From: Candidatus Xianfuyuplasma coldseepsis
GTDB lineage: Bacteria; Bacillota_I; Bacilli_A; Izemoplasmatales; Izemoplasmataceae
Reading direction: 5' to 3'
NCBI RefSeq assembly: GCF_014023125.1
Contig: NZ_CP048914.1
Span: forward strand, 834,698-898,697
DNA: 64,000 nt
This document shows, in pieces, positions 29,624-38,854 of this stretch. Within the stretch, counting starts at the first letter, position 1, and every line of letters starts with the position of its first letter. The notes beneath the pieces are model-generated. The model did not search any database and had not been told where the DNA came from. It worked only from the letters and a program-made list of their open reading frames with translations. The translations under genes were made by a program, and so were the position numbers.

Positions 29624-29890
29624 GTGAACATAACAGACGTTAGAGTGAAAAAATTTAACGGCCAAAACAGACTAAAAGCAATTGCCGCTATAACAATCGA
29701 CGAATGTTTTGTGGTTCATGAATTACGCATTATTGATGGTAAAGCGGGTTTATTTGTGGCAATGCCAAGCAGAAAAATGCCTAACGGCGAGTTCAAAGAC
29801 GTTGCACATCCAATCAATCAAGAAACTCGTAATATTATAGAAAATGCCGTAATCGAAGCATACAACCAATTACCCGACGACGAAGAATAA
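29624..29890 (+). CDS. spoVG: septation/gene regulator SpoVG
   Basis: Small nucleic-acid-binding protein, 88 residues, starting at GTG after GAGGTGG: NITDVRVKKF, then FVVHELRIIDGKAGLFVAMPSRKMPNGEFKDVAHPIN, which covers the family core. In Bacillus it affects septation and sporulation; in non-sporing relatives it is a global DNA/RNA-binding regulator. It lies between ispE and prs, the Bacillus order, and has its own promoter and terminator. Confidence 0.95.
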   Translation: MNITDVRVKKFNGQNRLKAIAAITIDECFVVHELRIIDGKAGLFVAMPSRKMPNGEFKDVAHPINQETRNIIENAVIEAYNQLPDDEE

Positions 29891-29900
29891 GAATAATAAA

Positions 29901-29935
29901 TGTAACTTTTTTGAAAAGTTGCATTTTATTTTTGC
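29901..29935 (+). terminator. intrinsic terminator of spoVG
   Basis: TGTAACTTTT and AAAAGTTGCA arms (one G-U pair) around TTG, followed by TTTTATTTTT. Confidence 0.8.
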
Positions 29936-30002
29936 TTTTTGTTATGTAAAATGTTAATGTATACACGGAACGAAAACACAACCTTTTGGAGGGATTCATT
30001 CA

Positions 30003-30983
30003 ATGGCAGTAATTGAAGGTCACCATATAAAATTGTTTAGTCTAAGTGCCAACCCCCAACTTGCTGAAGAAATATCAAAAGAAACAGGGATTCCACTTAG
30101 TAAAATTGAATTAGATCGTTTCGCAGATGGTGAAATTGGGATTAATATTCCAGAAACCGTTCGCGGGCATCATGTATTCTTAGTACAACCCACAAATGAA
30201 CCCGTAAATGAAAACATCATGGAACTACTCATCACCATTGATGCGATGAAACGGGCATCCGCGAAAAACATCAATGTCATCATGCCATATTACGGATATT
30301 CAAGACAAGATCGCAAATCCAAATCCAGACAACCAATATCGGCAAAATTATTTGCAAATCTACTAGAAACTGCCGGTGCAACACGTGTCTTATCAATGGA
30401 TTTACACGCCGGACAGATTCAAGGATTCTTTGATATTCCAATCGATAACTTCCGCGCATTGCCAATCATTGTCCGCTATTTCGAAAGCAAGAAATTTACC
30501 GATGATATCGTCATCGTTGCTCCTGATCATGGTGGAGCTGTTCGTGCCCGTAAAATGGGGGATATCATGAATTGCCCAATCGCAATTATTGACAAACGAA
30601 GACCAGAACCAAACGTTGCTGAAGTCATGGGAATTGTTGGGGACGTTCAAGGTAAAGTCGCCATTTTAATCGATGACATCATTGATACTGCAGGAACCAT
30701 CACCGCTGCTGCAAGAGCGCTTATCAAACAGGGTGCCAAAGAGGTATATGCTGCATGTACACACCCACTCTTTAGCCCACCAGCCGTTGAACGAATTAAT
30801 GATTCACCAATACAAGAATTGATCTGTACGAACACCATTATGTTACCAGAATATAAAAAATCAGAGAAAATCGTTCAACTGAGTATTGGACCACTACTTG
30901 GAAAAGGCGTTATGTCGATTATTCACGACGATTCGCTCAGTAAATTATTCGAATATGATGCAATCACAGGTGAAGGAAAATAA
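30003..30983 (+). CDS. prs: ribose-phosphate pyrophosphokinase
   Basis: Makes PRPP from ribose 5-phosphate and ATP for nucleotide, His and Trp synthesis. The 326 residues include the flexible loop [47 protein letters not shown] and the PRPP motif [18 protein letters not shown] lies 11 bases before the ATG. A strong hairpin follows the stop. Confidence 0.96.
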   Translation: MAVIEGHHIKLFSLSANPQLAEEISKETGIPLSKIELDRFADGEIGINIPETVRGHHVFLVQPTNEPVNENIMELLITIDAMKRASAKNINVIMPYYGYSRQDRKSKSRQPISAKLFANLLETAGATRVLSMDLHAGQIQGFFDIPIDNFRALPIIVRYFESKKFTDDIVIVAPDHGGAVRARKMGDIMNCPIAIIDKRRPEPNVAEVMGIVGDVQGKVAILIDDIIDTAGTITAAARALIKQGAKEVYAACTHPLFSPPAVERINDSPIQELICTNTIMLPEYKKSEKIVQLSIGPLLGKGVMSIIHDDSLSKLFEYDAITGEGK

Positions 30984-31008
30984 GTAGATGGCAACATCTA
31001 CTTTTTTG
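30982..31008 (+). terminator. intrinsic terminator of prs
   Basis: Perfect 9-bp stem AAGTAGATG/CATCTACTT with a GCAA loop, then a T run; it overlaps the stop codon. Confidence 0.88.
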
Positions 31009-31044
31009 TTACCAAAAATGGTATAATATAGACGAGGTGATACG

Positions 31045-32217
31045 ATGACAACAGGCGAAATTGTAATTATTGCGATTGCTGCAATAATTCTACTCTTAGA
31101 ACTATATAAAATCATGCGTGAGAAACCAGCAAATGACCGCACAGATGAGGTTGTTGATGCACTAAAAGAAGAAAGCAATAAATCACTCCAACAATTAATC
31201 AAAGAGTTGGGGGAATTTCACGTATCAGTAACCAAATCGATGGGCGAAAGTTCCAAAGATAACATCAAAGACTTAAATGAATTTAAAGACTCCATGTCGA
31301 ACAACATAGTTTCTCAATTTGAACTAATGAATAAGCGGATAGAAGAACAGATGGATCGGATTAATCATAAGGTAAACACTCGTCTTGAAGAAGGGTTTGA
31401 GAAAACCAACAAGACCTTTACCAATATTGTTGAACGACTAACAAAGATTGATGAAGCACAAAAAAATATTGAACAGTTATCCACAGAAGTCGTGTCCTTA
31501 CAACATCTGTTATCCGATAAAAAAGCTCGAGGAACCTTTGGTGAAGTTCAACTAAACCACATTCTAAGTGCTATTTTTGGGGAAAATAATAAAAAAGTGT
31601 ACGATACGCAAGTAAAACTATCGAATAACATGATGGTTGACGCACTATTGTACTTACCTGACGAAATGGGGAACTTAGCAATTGATTCGAAATTCCCCCT
31701 TGAAAACTATCAACGAATGGTGGACCGTGAACTGACAGATCGTGAACGAGAGTTGGCTACAAGAGCATTTAAAGCTGATATGAAAAAACATATCGATGCC
31801 ATTGCCACTAAATACATCATTCCTACTGAAACCAGTGATCAAGCGGTATTATTTGTACCAGCGGAAGCGATATTCGCTGAGATTAATGCTTATCATCAAG
31901 AAGTAGTGGATTATGCCCAAAGTAAACGGGTATGGATTGCATCCCCAACGACATTAATGAGTCTTTTAACAACCGTTCAAGTACTACTACGGAATGTTGA
32001 ACGAGACAAATACGCTAAAGTTATTCAAGAAGAATTGGTGAAACTAGGAACTGAATTTAGCCGTTATCAAGAACGATGGGACAAACTATCTCGTAATATT
32101 GATACCGTCAGTAAATCCGTGAAAGATATTCATACAACCAGTAATAAAATCGGGAAACGATTCAAAGAAATTTCCCATGTTGATTTAGAACTAGAAGAAC
32201 CAGAAGATGAAGAATAG
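31045..32217 (+). CDS. rmuC: DNA recombination protein RmuC
   Basis: Residues 4-23 are an N-terminal membrane anchor, residues 35-160 a long coiled coil (many Lys/Glu heptads), and residues 170-340 the RmuC nuclease-like domain with KARGTFGEVQL, LAIDSKFPLENY and VLFVPAEAIFAEI. The family limits inversion recombination and has recently been linked to defence and DNA-end processing. Length 390 is normal. GAGGTGA precedes the ATG. A TTGACA for the next unit starts directly after the stop. Confidence 0.92.
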   Translation: MTTGEIVIIAIAAIILLLELYKIMREKPANDRTDEVVDALKEESNKSLQQLIKELGEFHVSVTKSMGESSKDNIKDLNEFKDSMSNNIVSQFELMNKRIEEQMDRINHKVNTRLEEGFEKTNKTFTNIVERLTKIDEAQKNIEQLSTEVVSLQHLLSDKKARGTFGEVQLNHILSAIFGENNKKVYDTQVKLSNNMMVDALLYLPDEMGNLAIDSKFPLENYQRMVDRELTDRERELATRAFKADMKKHIDAIATKYIIPTETSDQAVLFVPAEAIFAEINAYHQEVVDYAQSKRVWIASPTTLMSLLTTVQVLLRNVERDKYAKVIQEELVKLGTEFSRYQERWDKLSRNIDTVSKSVKDIHTTSNKIGKRFKEISHVDLELEEPEDEE

Positions 32218-32245
32218 TTGACAAATCAAGTAGTTTTGTTATGAT
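32218..32245 (+). promoter_or_regulatory. asnS T-box promoter
   Basis: TTGACA (32218-32223) directly after the rmuC stop codon, 16-base spacer, TATGAT (32240-32245). Confidence 0.8.
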
Positions 32246-32480
32246 AGTGGTATAAAACGATGAGTGGAGAAGTACAATATCACCCTGTATAAAGCGAATC
32301 TAGGATGGTGAAAGCTAGGTAATAAGCGATATTGGAATAACACCATGAGTGATGGAAGAATTGAGTAGACCCATCCGTACACCTGCGTTAAAGGACTTGA
32401 GTGCTAGAAATAGAACTAAGGTGGTACCGCGGATTTTATTCGTCCTTAAACGATTGTTTAGGGACGTTTTTATTTTTTAG
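32246..32480 (+). promoter_or_regulatory. T-box riboswitch controlling asnS (asparagine specifier)
   Basis: Leader with the T-box sequence AAGGTGGTACCGCG at 32418-32431, identical to the serS leader, and a terminator CGTCCTTAAAC/GTTTAGGGACG plus T run (32441-32478). The specifier loop GGAAT-AAC-ACC aligns with GGAAA-TCT-ACC of the serS leader, placing the specifier AAC (Asn) at 32339-32341. This agrees with the synthetase downstream. Confidence 0.92.
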
Positions 32481-32493
32481 AGGAGGAAATTAT

Positions 32494-33879
32494 ATGAAAT
32501 ACTCTGTTCGAAAACTATACAAAGAATATGAGTCTATGGATCAACAAAAAATAACATTGTTTGGGTGGGTACGCAGTAATCGCGCTCAAAAGGAGTTTGG
32601 GTTTATCAATTTAAACGATGGAACATTCTTTGAAACAATACAAGTCGTATATGATATTCAATTGGATAATTTTAAGGACATTCAGAAATATCGTGTTGGG
32701 TCCGCCATATATATTGAAGGAACTGTTCTTTTGACACCCGACCGGAAACAGCCATTTGAAATCAAAGCAACAGCAGTTGAACTTGTTGGTGATTCCGAAG
32801 AGGATTATCCGATACAACCCAAACGTCACACCCGTGAATTTTTACGGGAAAACGCACACTTACGGGCTCGAACAAATCTATTTAGTGCTGTATTTCGTGT
32901 TCGGAGTATATTAACACATGCAATTCATACGTTTTTCCAAGAACGTGATTTTGTTCATGTCGCTGCCCCGTTAATCACCGCAAGTGATGCTGAAGGAGCT
33001 GGGGAAACCTTCAAAGTAACAACATTAGATTTAGATAATCTCCCACGCACTGAACAAGGAGATATTGATTATCGTCAAGACTTCTTCCAAAAGAAAACCA
33101 ATCTCACCGTATCCGGGCAACTTGAAGCTGAAGCATTTGCCCTTGCATTCCGAGATGTCTATACCTTTGGACCAACCTTCCGTGCTGAAAACTCAAACAC
33201 CACAACACACGCTAGTGAATTTTGGATGATTGAACCAGAAATTGCCTTTGCCGATATTCATGACGACATGGATTTAGCTGAAGATATGGTGAAATTCTTA
33301 ATTCAATATGTGCTGGATAAAGCACCAGAAGAAATGGCATTCTTCAATAAATTTGTTCAAAAAGGACTACTGGAAAAATTAGACAAAGTTGTCAATGGGG
33401 ACTTTAAACGAATTACCCACAAAGAAGCGATACAAGTCTTATTAGATAGCAAACAAAAGTTTGAGAACACACCATCCTTTAGCGAAGATTTGGCGACCGA
33501 ACATGAAAAGTATTTGGTACAACATTTTGATGGACCAGTATTTATCATCGATTGGCCAAAAGACATCAAAGCCTTCTACATGAGACTAAATGATGACAAT
33601 AAAACAGTTGCTGCAATGGACTTGCTTGTGCCAGGAAGTGGTGAACTCATCGGAGGATCCCAACGGGAAGAACGTTTAGAGTATCTAGAAAAACGAATGA
33701 AAGAAATGAATGTACCAAAAGAAGACCTATGGTGGTATCTCGATCTCCGTAAATACGGTGGTTGTAAACATGCCGGATATGGTCTTGGATTTGATCGAAT
33801 GTTAATGTATATCACTGGAGTTGAAAACATTCGCGATGTTATTCCATTCCCTCGTACACCACGAAATTGTGAATTTTAG
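32494..33879 (+). CDS. asnS: asparaginyl-tRNA synthetase
   Basis: Class IIb synthetase, 461 residues. The N-terminal OB-fold (residues 1-110; [20 protein letters not shown]) binds the anticodon. The core has the [13 protein letters not shown] segment, [21 protein letters not shown] (motif 2) and [15 protein letters not shown] (motif 3). AsnRS rather than AspRS is supported by the sequence and by the AAC specifier of the T-box. The frame opens at 32401 inside the leader; the ATG at 32494 follows AGGAGG. Confidence 0.95.
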   Translation: MKYSVRKLYKEYESMDQQKITLFGWVRSNRAQKEFGFINLNDGTFFETIQVVYDIQLDNFKDIQKYRVGSAIYIEGTVLLTPDRKQPFEIKATAVELVGDSEEDYPIQPKRHTREFLRENAHLRARTNLFSAVFRVRSILTHAIHTFFQERDFVHVAAPLITASDAEGAGETFKVTTLDLDNLPRTEQGDIDYRQDFFQKKTNLTVSGQLEAEAFALAFRDVYTFGPTFRAENSNTTTHASEFWMIEPEIAFADIHDDMDLAEDMVKFLIQYVLDKAPEEMAFFNKFVQKGLLEKLDKVVNGDFKRITHKEAIQVLLDSKQKFENTPSFSEDLATEHEKYLVQHFDGPVFIIDWPKDIKAFYMRLNDDNKTVAAMDLLVPGSGELIGGSQREERLEYLEKRMKEMNVPKEDLWWYLDLRKYGGCKHAGYGLGFDRMLMYITGVENIRDVIPFPRTPRNCEF

Positions 33880-33884
33880 TAATT

Positions 33885-33915
33885 AAAAGAGACGATATGA
33901 TTCGTCTCTTTTTTC
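33885..33915 (+). terminator. intrinsic terminator of asnS
   Basis: Eleven-bp stem AAAAGAGACGA/TCGTCTCTTTT followed by T residues. Confidence 0.85.
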
Positions 33916-34071
33916 TAAATAAGGCCAAACGAAGCGATTTCCTTATTTAGAAATAAGGTTCGGTCTGCAACTGTCTGAATCGAAATAAACTATATCAAAC
34001 ACGTAATAATTATAAATAAGCAACTAACTAAAGTAGGAACATAGTTGATATATTATTACAAATAAGCATAC
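33916..34071. other. gene-free stretch with a 10-bp inverted repeat
   Basis: About 155 bases between the asnS and SPFH terminators with no reading frame or RNA gene that I recognise. CTAAATAAGG (33915-33924) and CCTTATTTAG (33941-33950) are a perfect inverted repeat around 16 bases. There is no T run after the right arm, so it is not an ordinary terminator. Confidence 0.5.
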
Positions 34072-34099
34072 AAAAAAGGTAGGTTATCCTACCTTTTTT
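34072..34099. terminator. bidirectional terminator, downstream of the SPFH gene
   Basis: Perfect 12-bp arms AAAAAAGGTAGG and CCTACCTTTTTT around a TTAT loop, five bases from the SPFH-gene stop. Confidence 0.88.
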
Positions 34100-34103
34100 T
34101 GAA

Positions 34104-35030
34104 TTACTTTTTATCTGTTTTGAAAGTTTCTGCTAAGGTTCCAGCGATTCCAACCATACCTTGTAAATCGGATGGGATGATTAGTTTTGTAGCTTGACCT
34201 TGTGATACTTCAACCATTGCTTTGTACGCTTCTAAACGTAAGAATGCTTCATCAGCGCCAGCTTTCTTGATCATTTCAATACCGCGAGCGGTAGCGTTTT
34301 GCACTTCAAGAATTGCTTGTGCGCGACCTTCAGCTTCGCGAATACGAGCTTCTTTGTCGGCTTCTGCACGTAAGATTTTTGATTGTTTTTCACCTTCCGC
34401 AGTAAGAATGTTTGATTTTTTCTCACCTTCCGCAAGTAAGATTGCTTGACGACGTTCCCGTTCGGCGCGCATTTGTTTTTCCATCGCTTCACGGATGTCT
34501 TTTGGTGGGATGATATTTTTCACTTCGACACGGATAATTTTAATTCCCCATGGGTCGGTTGCTTCATCCAAGATAATTCGCATTTTACTGTTGATTTGAT
34601 CACGTGATGTTAACGATTCATCCAATTCTAAGTCCCCGATAATATTACGGAGTGTTGTTGCGGTTAAGTTTTCAATCGCACGAAGTGGACTATTAACACC
34701 ATATGTGAATAGCTTCGCATCGGTTACCATGTAGAATACAACGGTGTCGATTTGCATGGTGACGTTATCTTTGGTGATAACGGGTTGTGGTGCGAAATCC
34801 ACAACTTGTTCTTTTAATGATACTTTTTTACGAATACGATCAAAGAACGGAATTACAAAGTGAACACCAGCATCTAAGCTTTTACTGTATACACCTAAAC
34901 GTTCAATAACGTATCGATTTGATTGTTGAACAACGATGACTGCTTGTGACAATAAGATCATCAACAATATAAACAGACCAACGACTAATCCAACAGCAAC
35001 TCCACTAACTAATAAGCTTCCCATTAACAT
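34104..35030 (-). CDS. SPFH/band 7 membrane protein, stomatin (QmcA) type
   Basis: One N-terminal membrane segment (residues 7-31) followed by a band 7 domain (VVQQSNRYVIERLGVYSKSL, GVHFVIPFFDRI, DNVTMQIDTVVFYMVTD) and a helical, charged repeat region (about 180-255) with alternating AEGEK/SNIL units typical of stomatin-like oligomers. Such proteins form large membrane cages or microdomains and often pair with NfeD proteins or FtsH. Length 308 is normal. It is the last gene of a minus-strand cluster with RDD and NfeD genes. Confidence 0.92.
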   Translation of the reverse strand: MLMGSLLVSGVAVGLVVGLFILLMILLSQAVIVVQQSNRYVIERLGVYSKSLDAGVHFVIPFFDRIRKKVSLKEQVVDFAPQPVITKDNVTMQIDTVVFYMVTDAKLFTYGVNSPLRAIENLTATTLRNIIGDLELDESLTSRDQINSKMRIILDEATDPWGIKIIRVEVKNIIPPKDIREAMEKQMRAERERRQAILLAEGEKKSNILTAEGEKQSKILRAEADKEARIREAEGRAQAILEVQNATARGIEMIKKAGADEAFLRLEAYKAMVEVSQGQATKLIIPSDLQGMVGIAGTLAETFKTDKK

Positions 35031-35056
35031 TATAATATTCCTCCTTCAGATTCTAA

Positions 35057-35653
35057 TTAAAATGGGTAATCTACGCCTTCGTACTTCACATAAGTGCGTG
35101 TAACGATATCACGTAGTGTTTGTTTCTTCTTGCTAAAACTAATTAATACAACATCCAAAATAACGCCTCCGATAACGAAGGTTACCACCCAGTATCCAAG
35201 TTTCCATAGAACTTCACGAACAAATAATGTCCATGCGTTTACCCGTCCACCCAGCTCGATTTTTAGTAAACGTCTTCCTAGTGTTCGTCCTTTCATAAAG
35301 ACGGAATACACGTAATAGATTAAGATGAATCCAAAGACGTTATACATGATTACACGAACCATATATTCAAACAATACAGCATATTGTTCTTCACTGGCAT
35401 CTTGGAATTGAGGGTTGATTTCATTGAATTCTAATTGATATTCTTCTAATGTAATTTCGTCATTTGCATATTGCTCTTCGATGTCACCGAAATATTGTAC
35501 TCGCAGTGCTTCATACTCTGCATACATGGTGTCATAGTTGTCTTGCTTTAGTAAATCCCCTACAAAAAATTGAAACAGTAATGATAAAATAACAAAGATT
35601 GGCATCGCATCAACGATGAATGATCCAATCCTACGAAACAAACCAACGCGCAT
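35057..35653 (-). CDS. RDD family membrane protein
   Basis: A 198-residue membrane protein with the RDD arginine in the first helix (FRRIGSFIVDAMP), a long central hydrophilic acidic stretch (about 40-85), and three further hydrophobic segments; KGRTLGRRLLKIE is the conserved loop of this family. The function of most RDD proteins is unknown; some have been proposed as transporters. The start overlaps the NfeD stop by one base, so it is cotranscribed with it and with the SPFH gene. Confidence 0.85.
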   Translation of the reverse strand: MRVGLFRRIGSFIVDAMPIFVILSLLFQFFVGDLLKQDNYDTMYAEYEALRVQYFGDIEEQYANDEITLEEYQLEFNEINPQFQDASEEQYAVLFEYMVRVIMYNVFGFILIYYVYSVFMKGRTLGRRLLKIELGGRVNAWTLFVREVLWKLGYWVVTFVIGGVILDVVLISFSKKKQTLRDIVTRTYVKYEGVDYPF

Positions 35654-36087
35654 TATTGAATTTTATCAACAATCAATTTTACGCCTTCGATTGCGAGTAC
35701 TTCTACACGCTCATCGATTGCAATGTCTCGGTCGCCGGAAGTTACAGCCAGCCAATATTTACCATCAATTTTTACTTCCCCACGTTCTCCTACGAGAATT
35801 TCTTTGGTACAAACTGCTACCTTACCTATTAAACGGTCTGCATTTGTACTAATAGCATTGGTTTTAAAGTAGTTTTTCGCAACAGGACGTACACTTGCGA
35901 CAAGAACTAAACTTACTAGAATGAACGCAGCAATTTGCCATCCAATATTAACGCCAATTAACGCTAATACAAAGGCAATCAATGCACCCACACTAAACCA
36001 AATACTTGCCAAATCCATTGTGTTCATCTCAATTACCGCAGCAACGATAACAATAATGAACCATACGATAATCATTAAATCAGGCAT
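35653..36087 (-). CDS. NfeD-like membrane protein
   Basis: A 144-residue protein with two or three hydrophobic segments (4-19, 24-45, 49-66) and a C-terminal OB-fold (residues 80-144; LIGKVAVCTKEIL, GERGEVKIDGKYW). This is the short NfeD1b architecture, whose members bind stomatin/SPFH partners. The pairing with the SPFH gene two places downstream supports a membrane-microdomain role; the RDD gene sits between them. Confidence 0.9.
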   Translation of the reverse strand: MPDLMIIVWFIIVIVAAVIEMNTMDLASIWFSVGALIAFVLALIGVNIGWQIAAFILVSLVLVASVRPVAKNYFKTNAISTNADRLIGKVAVCTKEILVGERGEVKIDGKYWLAVTSGDRDIAIDERVEVLAIEGVKLIVDKIQ

Positions 36088-36091
36088 TTCC

Positions 36092-36472
36092 TTACACCTC
36101 CGGTTGAGTTAGATCAATAACCAGTAAGGCATCTTCCTTACTCCACTTAGCCTTATATTTAAAGGAGTTATTGTCTTTCAAATCAATTTTTGCAAGATCT
36201 GCGACTTCTTTCAAGAATTTTTTGTTGCATACTCTAGCATAACTAGATCTAACTGTAATCTTATGTCTTTTCTCTTCTGGAATTGCACCGATATCGGACT
36301 CTTCTTTAGAAATTGGTTTGACGGCAATTCGTTTCGAATCAAGATCCAAACCTAAGAGAACGTTATAGGCGTGTTCAAAATGGGAACTAGCCGCTTTGTT
36401 TAACGTAATATTTGATTCATAAAGAGTGGCAACTCCATCTTTGGGTTTTTTAGACGCCCATGTAAATGACAT
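36092..36472 (-). CDS. conserved protein of unknown function
   Basis: A 126-residue soluble protein that I do not recognise. It has no signal peptide or membrane segment and is basic overall (many Lys), with a central segment LLGLDLDSKRIAVKPIS and a C-terminal WSKEDALLVIDL. GGAGGTG precedes the ATG, and the gene heads the NfeD-RDD-SPFH unit, 4 bases upstream of nfeD. A DNA- or nucleotide-binding role cannot be judged from sequence alone. Confidence 0.7.
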   Translation of the reverse strand: MSFTWASKKPKDGVATLYESNITLNKAASSHFEHAYNVLLGLDLDSKRIAVKPISKEESDIGAIPEEKRHKITVRSSYARVCNKKFLKEVADLAKIDLKDNNSFKYKAKWSKEDALLVIDLTQPEV

Positions 36473-36505
36473 AATTTCACCTCCAATATTTTTCTTGATA
36501 ACCTT

Positions 36506-36546
36506 ATTATACCCTTATTACCATAATAATTCAAGAAAATTATTAT
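36506..36546 (-). promoter_or_regulatory. promoter of the NfeD-SPFH unit overlapping an inverted repeat
   Basis: On the minus strand TTGAAT (36534-36529), 17-base spacer, TATAAT (36511-36506). A perfect inverted repeat, ATAATAATT-6-AATTATTAT (36523-36546), spans the -35 element, so a bound protein would block the promoter. The divergent ttcA-like gene starts 66 bases away and might share it. Confidence 0.55.
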
Positions 36547-36611
36547 TTATTATTTTTTATTAGACAAGGGGTATAGTATACTTGTTTTACCAAGGAGGTG
36601 GAAATTACCGA

Positions 36612-37418
36612 ATGAACACCCAACAAAACTTTGAACGTGACATTATTAAGACGTATCGTAAACAATTATGGAGCCCATTCATCAAAGCGATAAAGAAATA
36701 TAAATTAATCGAAGAAGGTGACAAGGTTGCTGTTGCTGTAAGTGGTGGAAAAGATAGTCTACTACTAGCAAAATTATTCCAAGAATTACAGAAACACCCA
36801 CTTATGAAATTTGATGTAGAATTCATCTCTATGGATCCCGGATACAACGAAATCAATCGAACCTTACAGGAAGAAAATTCCCATAAATTAGGGATTTCCC
36901 TTACTGTAGAACCATCCAATATTTTTACCATTGTCGAGAAAATTGCAAACGATTATCCGTGTTATATGTGTGCGAGAATGCGTCGCGGATTTCTCTATAA
37001 CATGGCACAAAAATTAGGTTGTAACAAACTAGCTCTTGGTCATCATTTTGATGATATTATTGAAACAACGATGCTTAATATTTTATATTCGGGAAACTTT
37101 CGAACGATGCTTCCCAAAGTTCCGAGTAAGAATTTTGAAAATATGGAATTAATTCGTCCAATGGCATTCATAAAAGAATCGGATATTATTAAAATAATGA
37201 AAAATAATTCAATTGAAACAATGGACTGTGGTTGTGAAATTCAAGTATGTAGTGTCTCGAGTAAACGACAACGAGTGAAACAACTAATCAGAGACTTAAA
37301 ACAAGAAACCGATGAAATTGATCGAAACATCTACAAAGCTGCAGAAAATGTTGATTTAGACGGAATCATTGGTTGGATTGAAGCAGATAAAGAACGAAAA
37401 ACTCGTTATGATGAATAA
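36612..37418 (+). CDS. TtcA-family PP-loop ATPase (tRNA thiolation type)
   Basis: A 268-residue N-type PP-loop protein: AVAVSGGKDSLLLAKL is the pyrophosphatase loop, CYMCARMRRG the first CxxC, GHHFDDIIETTMLNILYSG the family helix. A second cysteine group CGCEIQVC occurs near residue 215. TtcA-like enzymes use an Fe-S cluster to thiolate tRNA, mainly C32; several paralogous groups exist and the exact tRNA position is not certain. The start at 36612 is preferred over 36582 because AAGGAGGTGG lies between them. Confidence 0.82.
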   Translation: MNTQQNFERDIIKTYRKQLWSPFIKAIKKYKLIEEGDKVAVAVSGGKDSLLLAKLFQELQKHPLMKFDVEFISMDPGYNEINRTLQEENSHKLGISLTVEPSNIFTIVEKIANDYPCYMCARMRRGFLYNMAQKLGCNKLALGHHFDDIIETTMLNILYSGNFRTMLPKVPSKNFENMELIRPMAFIKESDIIKIMKNNSIETMDCGCEIQVCSVSSKRQRVKQLIRDLKQETDEIDRNIYKAAENVDLDGIIGWIEADKERKTRYDE

Positions 37419-37443
37419 ACACGCGATTATCGCGTGTTTTTAT
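37417..37443. terminator. bidirectional terminator between the ttcA-like gene and mnmE
   Basis: AAACACGCGA and TCGCGTGTTT arms around TTA, with T residues to the right; it reaches into the last codon of mnmE. Confidence 0.85.
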
Positions 37444-38789
37444 TTTCCTAGGCAAAACTTACTAAATAACTCATCTAATAGGGATGTAGAAGAGTTGTCC
37501 CCAATAATATCTCCAAGTAGTATCCAGGCATTCTTTAAATCAATTTCCACCATATCGACAGGCATTTGCATCTCAATTGAGGCAAGAGAATCGGTTAAAG
37601 CCTGTTTTGTTTCGGTAAGTTTTGCGATATGACGAGCATTGGATACATAGGTTTGATCGGAAACATTAATTGTTCCAGATAAAAACATGTCTCTAATCTT
37701 TGATTCTAACTGATCAATACCTTGTTTGTGCAAAGCACTAATCTCAACACTGTTTTCAAAGGAGTGGGTTAATGCTCTAGAAAGATCATTTTTATTGATA
37801 ATAACAATTCGTTTCTTATGATTAGTCGCTTCAAGAAGCGCTTTATCTTCATCGGTAAGAGGCTGGTTATTGTCAAGGACAAACAAAATTAATTCGGCTT
37901 CTTCAATAACCGCTTTTGCCTTATCAATTCCGATTTTTTCCACAATATCTTCACTGTCTCGAATCCCTGCGGTATCAATTAGATTGAGGATAATACCACC
38001 GATATTCACGGTTCCTTCGACAATGTCCCGTGTCGTACCTTGAATTTCAGTGACAATGGCCTTGTCTTCTCTTAATAAGGCGTTTAGGATGCTTGATTTC
38101 CCCACATTTGGACGTCCGATAATTGCTGTTTTAATTCCATCTCGGATAATTTTCCCAAAATGTGACTGTTCAATAATCGTCGATATCTTAGATTCAAGTG
38201 ATGTAATTGCTGGTTTTAAGATTTCGTTTGATAATTGTTCGACATCATCGTATTCCGGATAATCTATATTTACTTCAATGTTAGCAATGATATTAAGGAG
38301 CTCTGTTCGTAAATCGGTAATTAGTTTATATATTACGCCATCTAGCCCTTTATTTGCCAGTGTAAGACTCATGTCTGACTTTGCTTCAATAATATCCATA
38401 ACCGCTTCAGCTTGGGTTAAATCGATACGGCCATTTAAGAACGCACGTTCTGTAAATTCACCGGGTTGGGCGGCACGAGCTCCACTTATCAACATTAGTT
38501 CTAAGATTTTGTTTGCAACAAATACACCACCGTGGCAATGAATCTCTACTAAATTTTCAGTCGTAAAGGATCGTGGTGCACGAAAAACACTGATTAATAC
38601 TTCATCAATGTGGTTATCATTATTGACAATATGGCCATAGTGAATCGTGTGCGATGGAACGATTGTTAAATCGACACCTTCAAAACGGGAATTGACAAGA
38701 TTGATTGCATTGTCTCCACTTAATCGAACAATGCTAATTGCTCCTTGTCCTAATGCTGTGGAAATCGCAACAATTGTATCTTCATTCAT
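37440..38789 (-). CDS. mnmE: tRNA uridine-5-carboxymethylaminomethyl modification GTPase MnmE
   Basis: With MnmG it modifies U34 of several tRNAs. The 449 residues comprise the folate-binding N-domain, a helical domain interrupted by the G domain (IGRPNVGKSSILNAL, IQGTTRDIVEG, IDTAGIRDSED, NKNDL) and the C-terminal CLGK that provides the family cysteine. The frame extends to 38915 upstream, but the ATG at 38789 begins MNEDTIVAIST as in the family. In Bacillus mnmE sits next to khpB at the origin; here it is 28 kb away and mnmG is not adjacent. Confidence 0.95.
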   Translation of the reverse strand: MNEDTIVAISTALGQGAISIVRLSGDNAINLVNSRFEGVDLTIVPSHTIHYGHIVNNDNHIDEVLISVFRAPRSFTTENLVEIHCHGGVFVANKILELMLISGARAAQPGEFTERAFLNGRIDLTQAEAVMDIIEAKSDMSLTLANKGLDGVIYKLITDLRTELLNIIANIEVNIDYPEYDDVEQLSNEILKPAITSLESKISTIIEQSHFGKIIRDGIKTAIIGRPNVGKSSILNALLREDKAIVTEIQGTTRDIVEGTVNIGGIILNLIDTAGIRDSEDIVEKIGIDKAKAVIEEAELILFVLDNNQPLTDEDKALLEATNHKKRIVIINKNDLSRALTHSFENSVEISALHKQGIDQLESKIRDMFLSGTINVSDQTYVSNARHIAKLTETKQALTDSLASIEMQMPVDMVEIDLKNAWILLGDIIGDNSSTSLLDELFSKFCLGK

Positions 38790-38854
38790 AGAAATCACCA
38801 AAATAATTATACCATAAACAAACGATTTGTTATATAATACAACTGGTGATTTGA

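Noticed and set aside
33916-34071. tRNA or small RNA gene between asnS and the SPFH gene
   Set aside because: No cloverleaf-like pairing or conserved T-loop sequence was found, only one inverted repeat.
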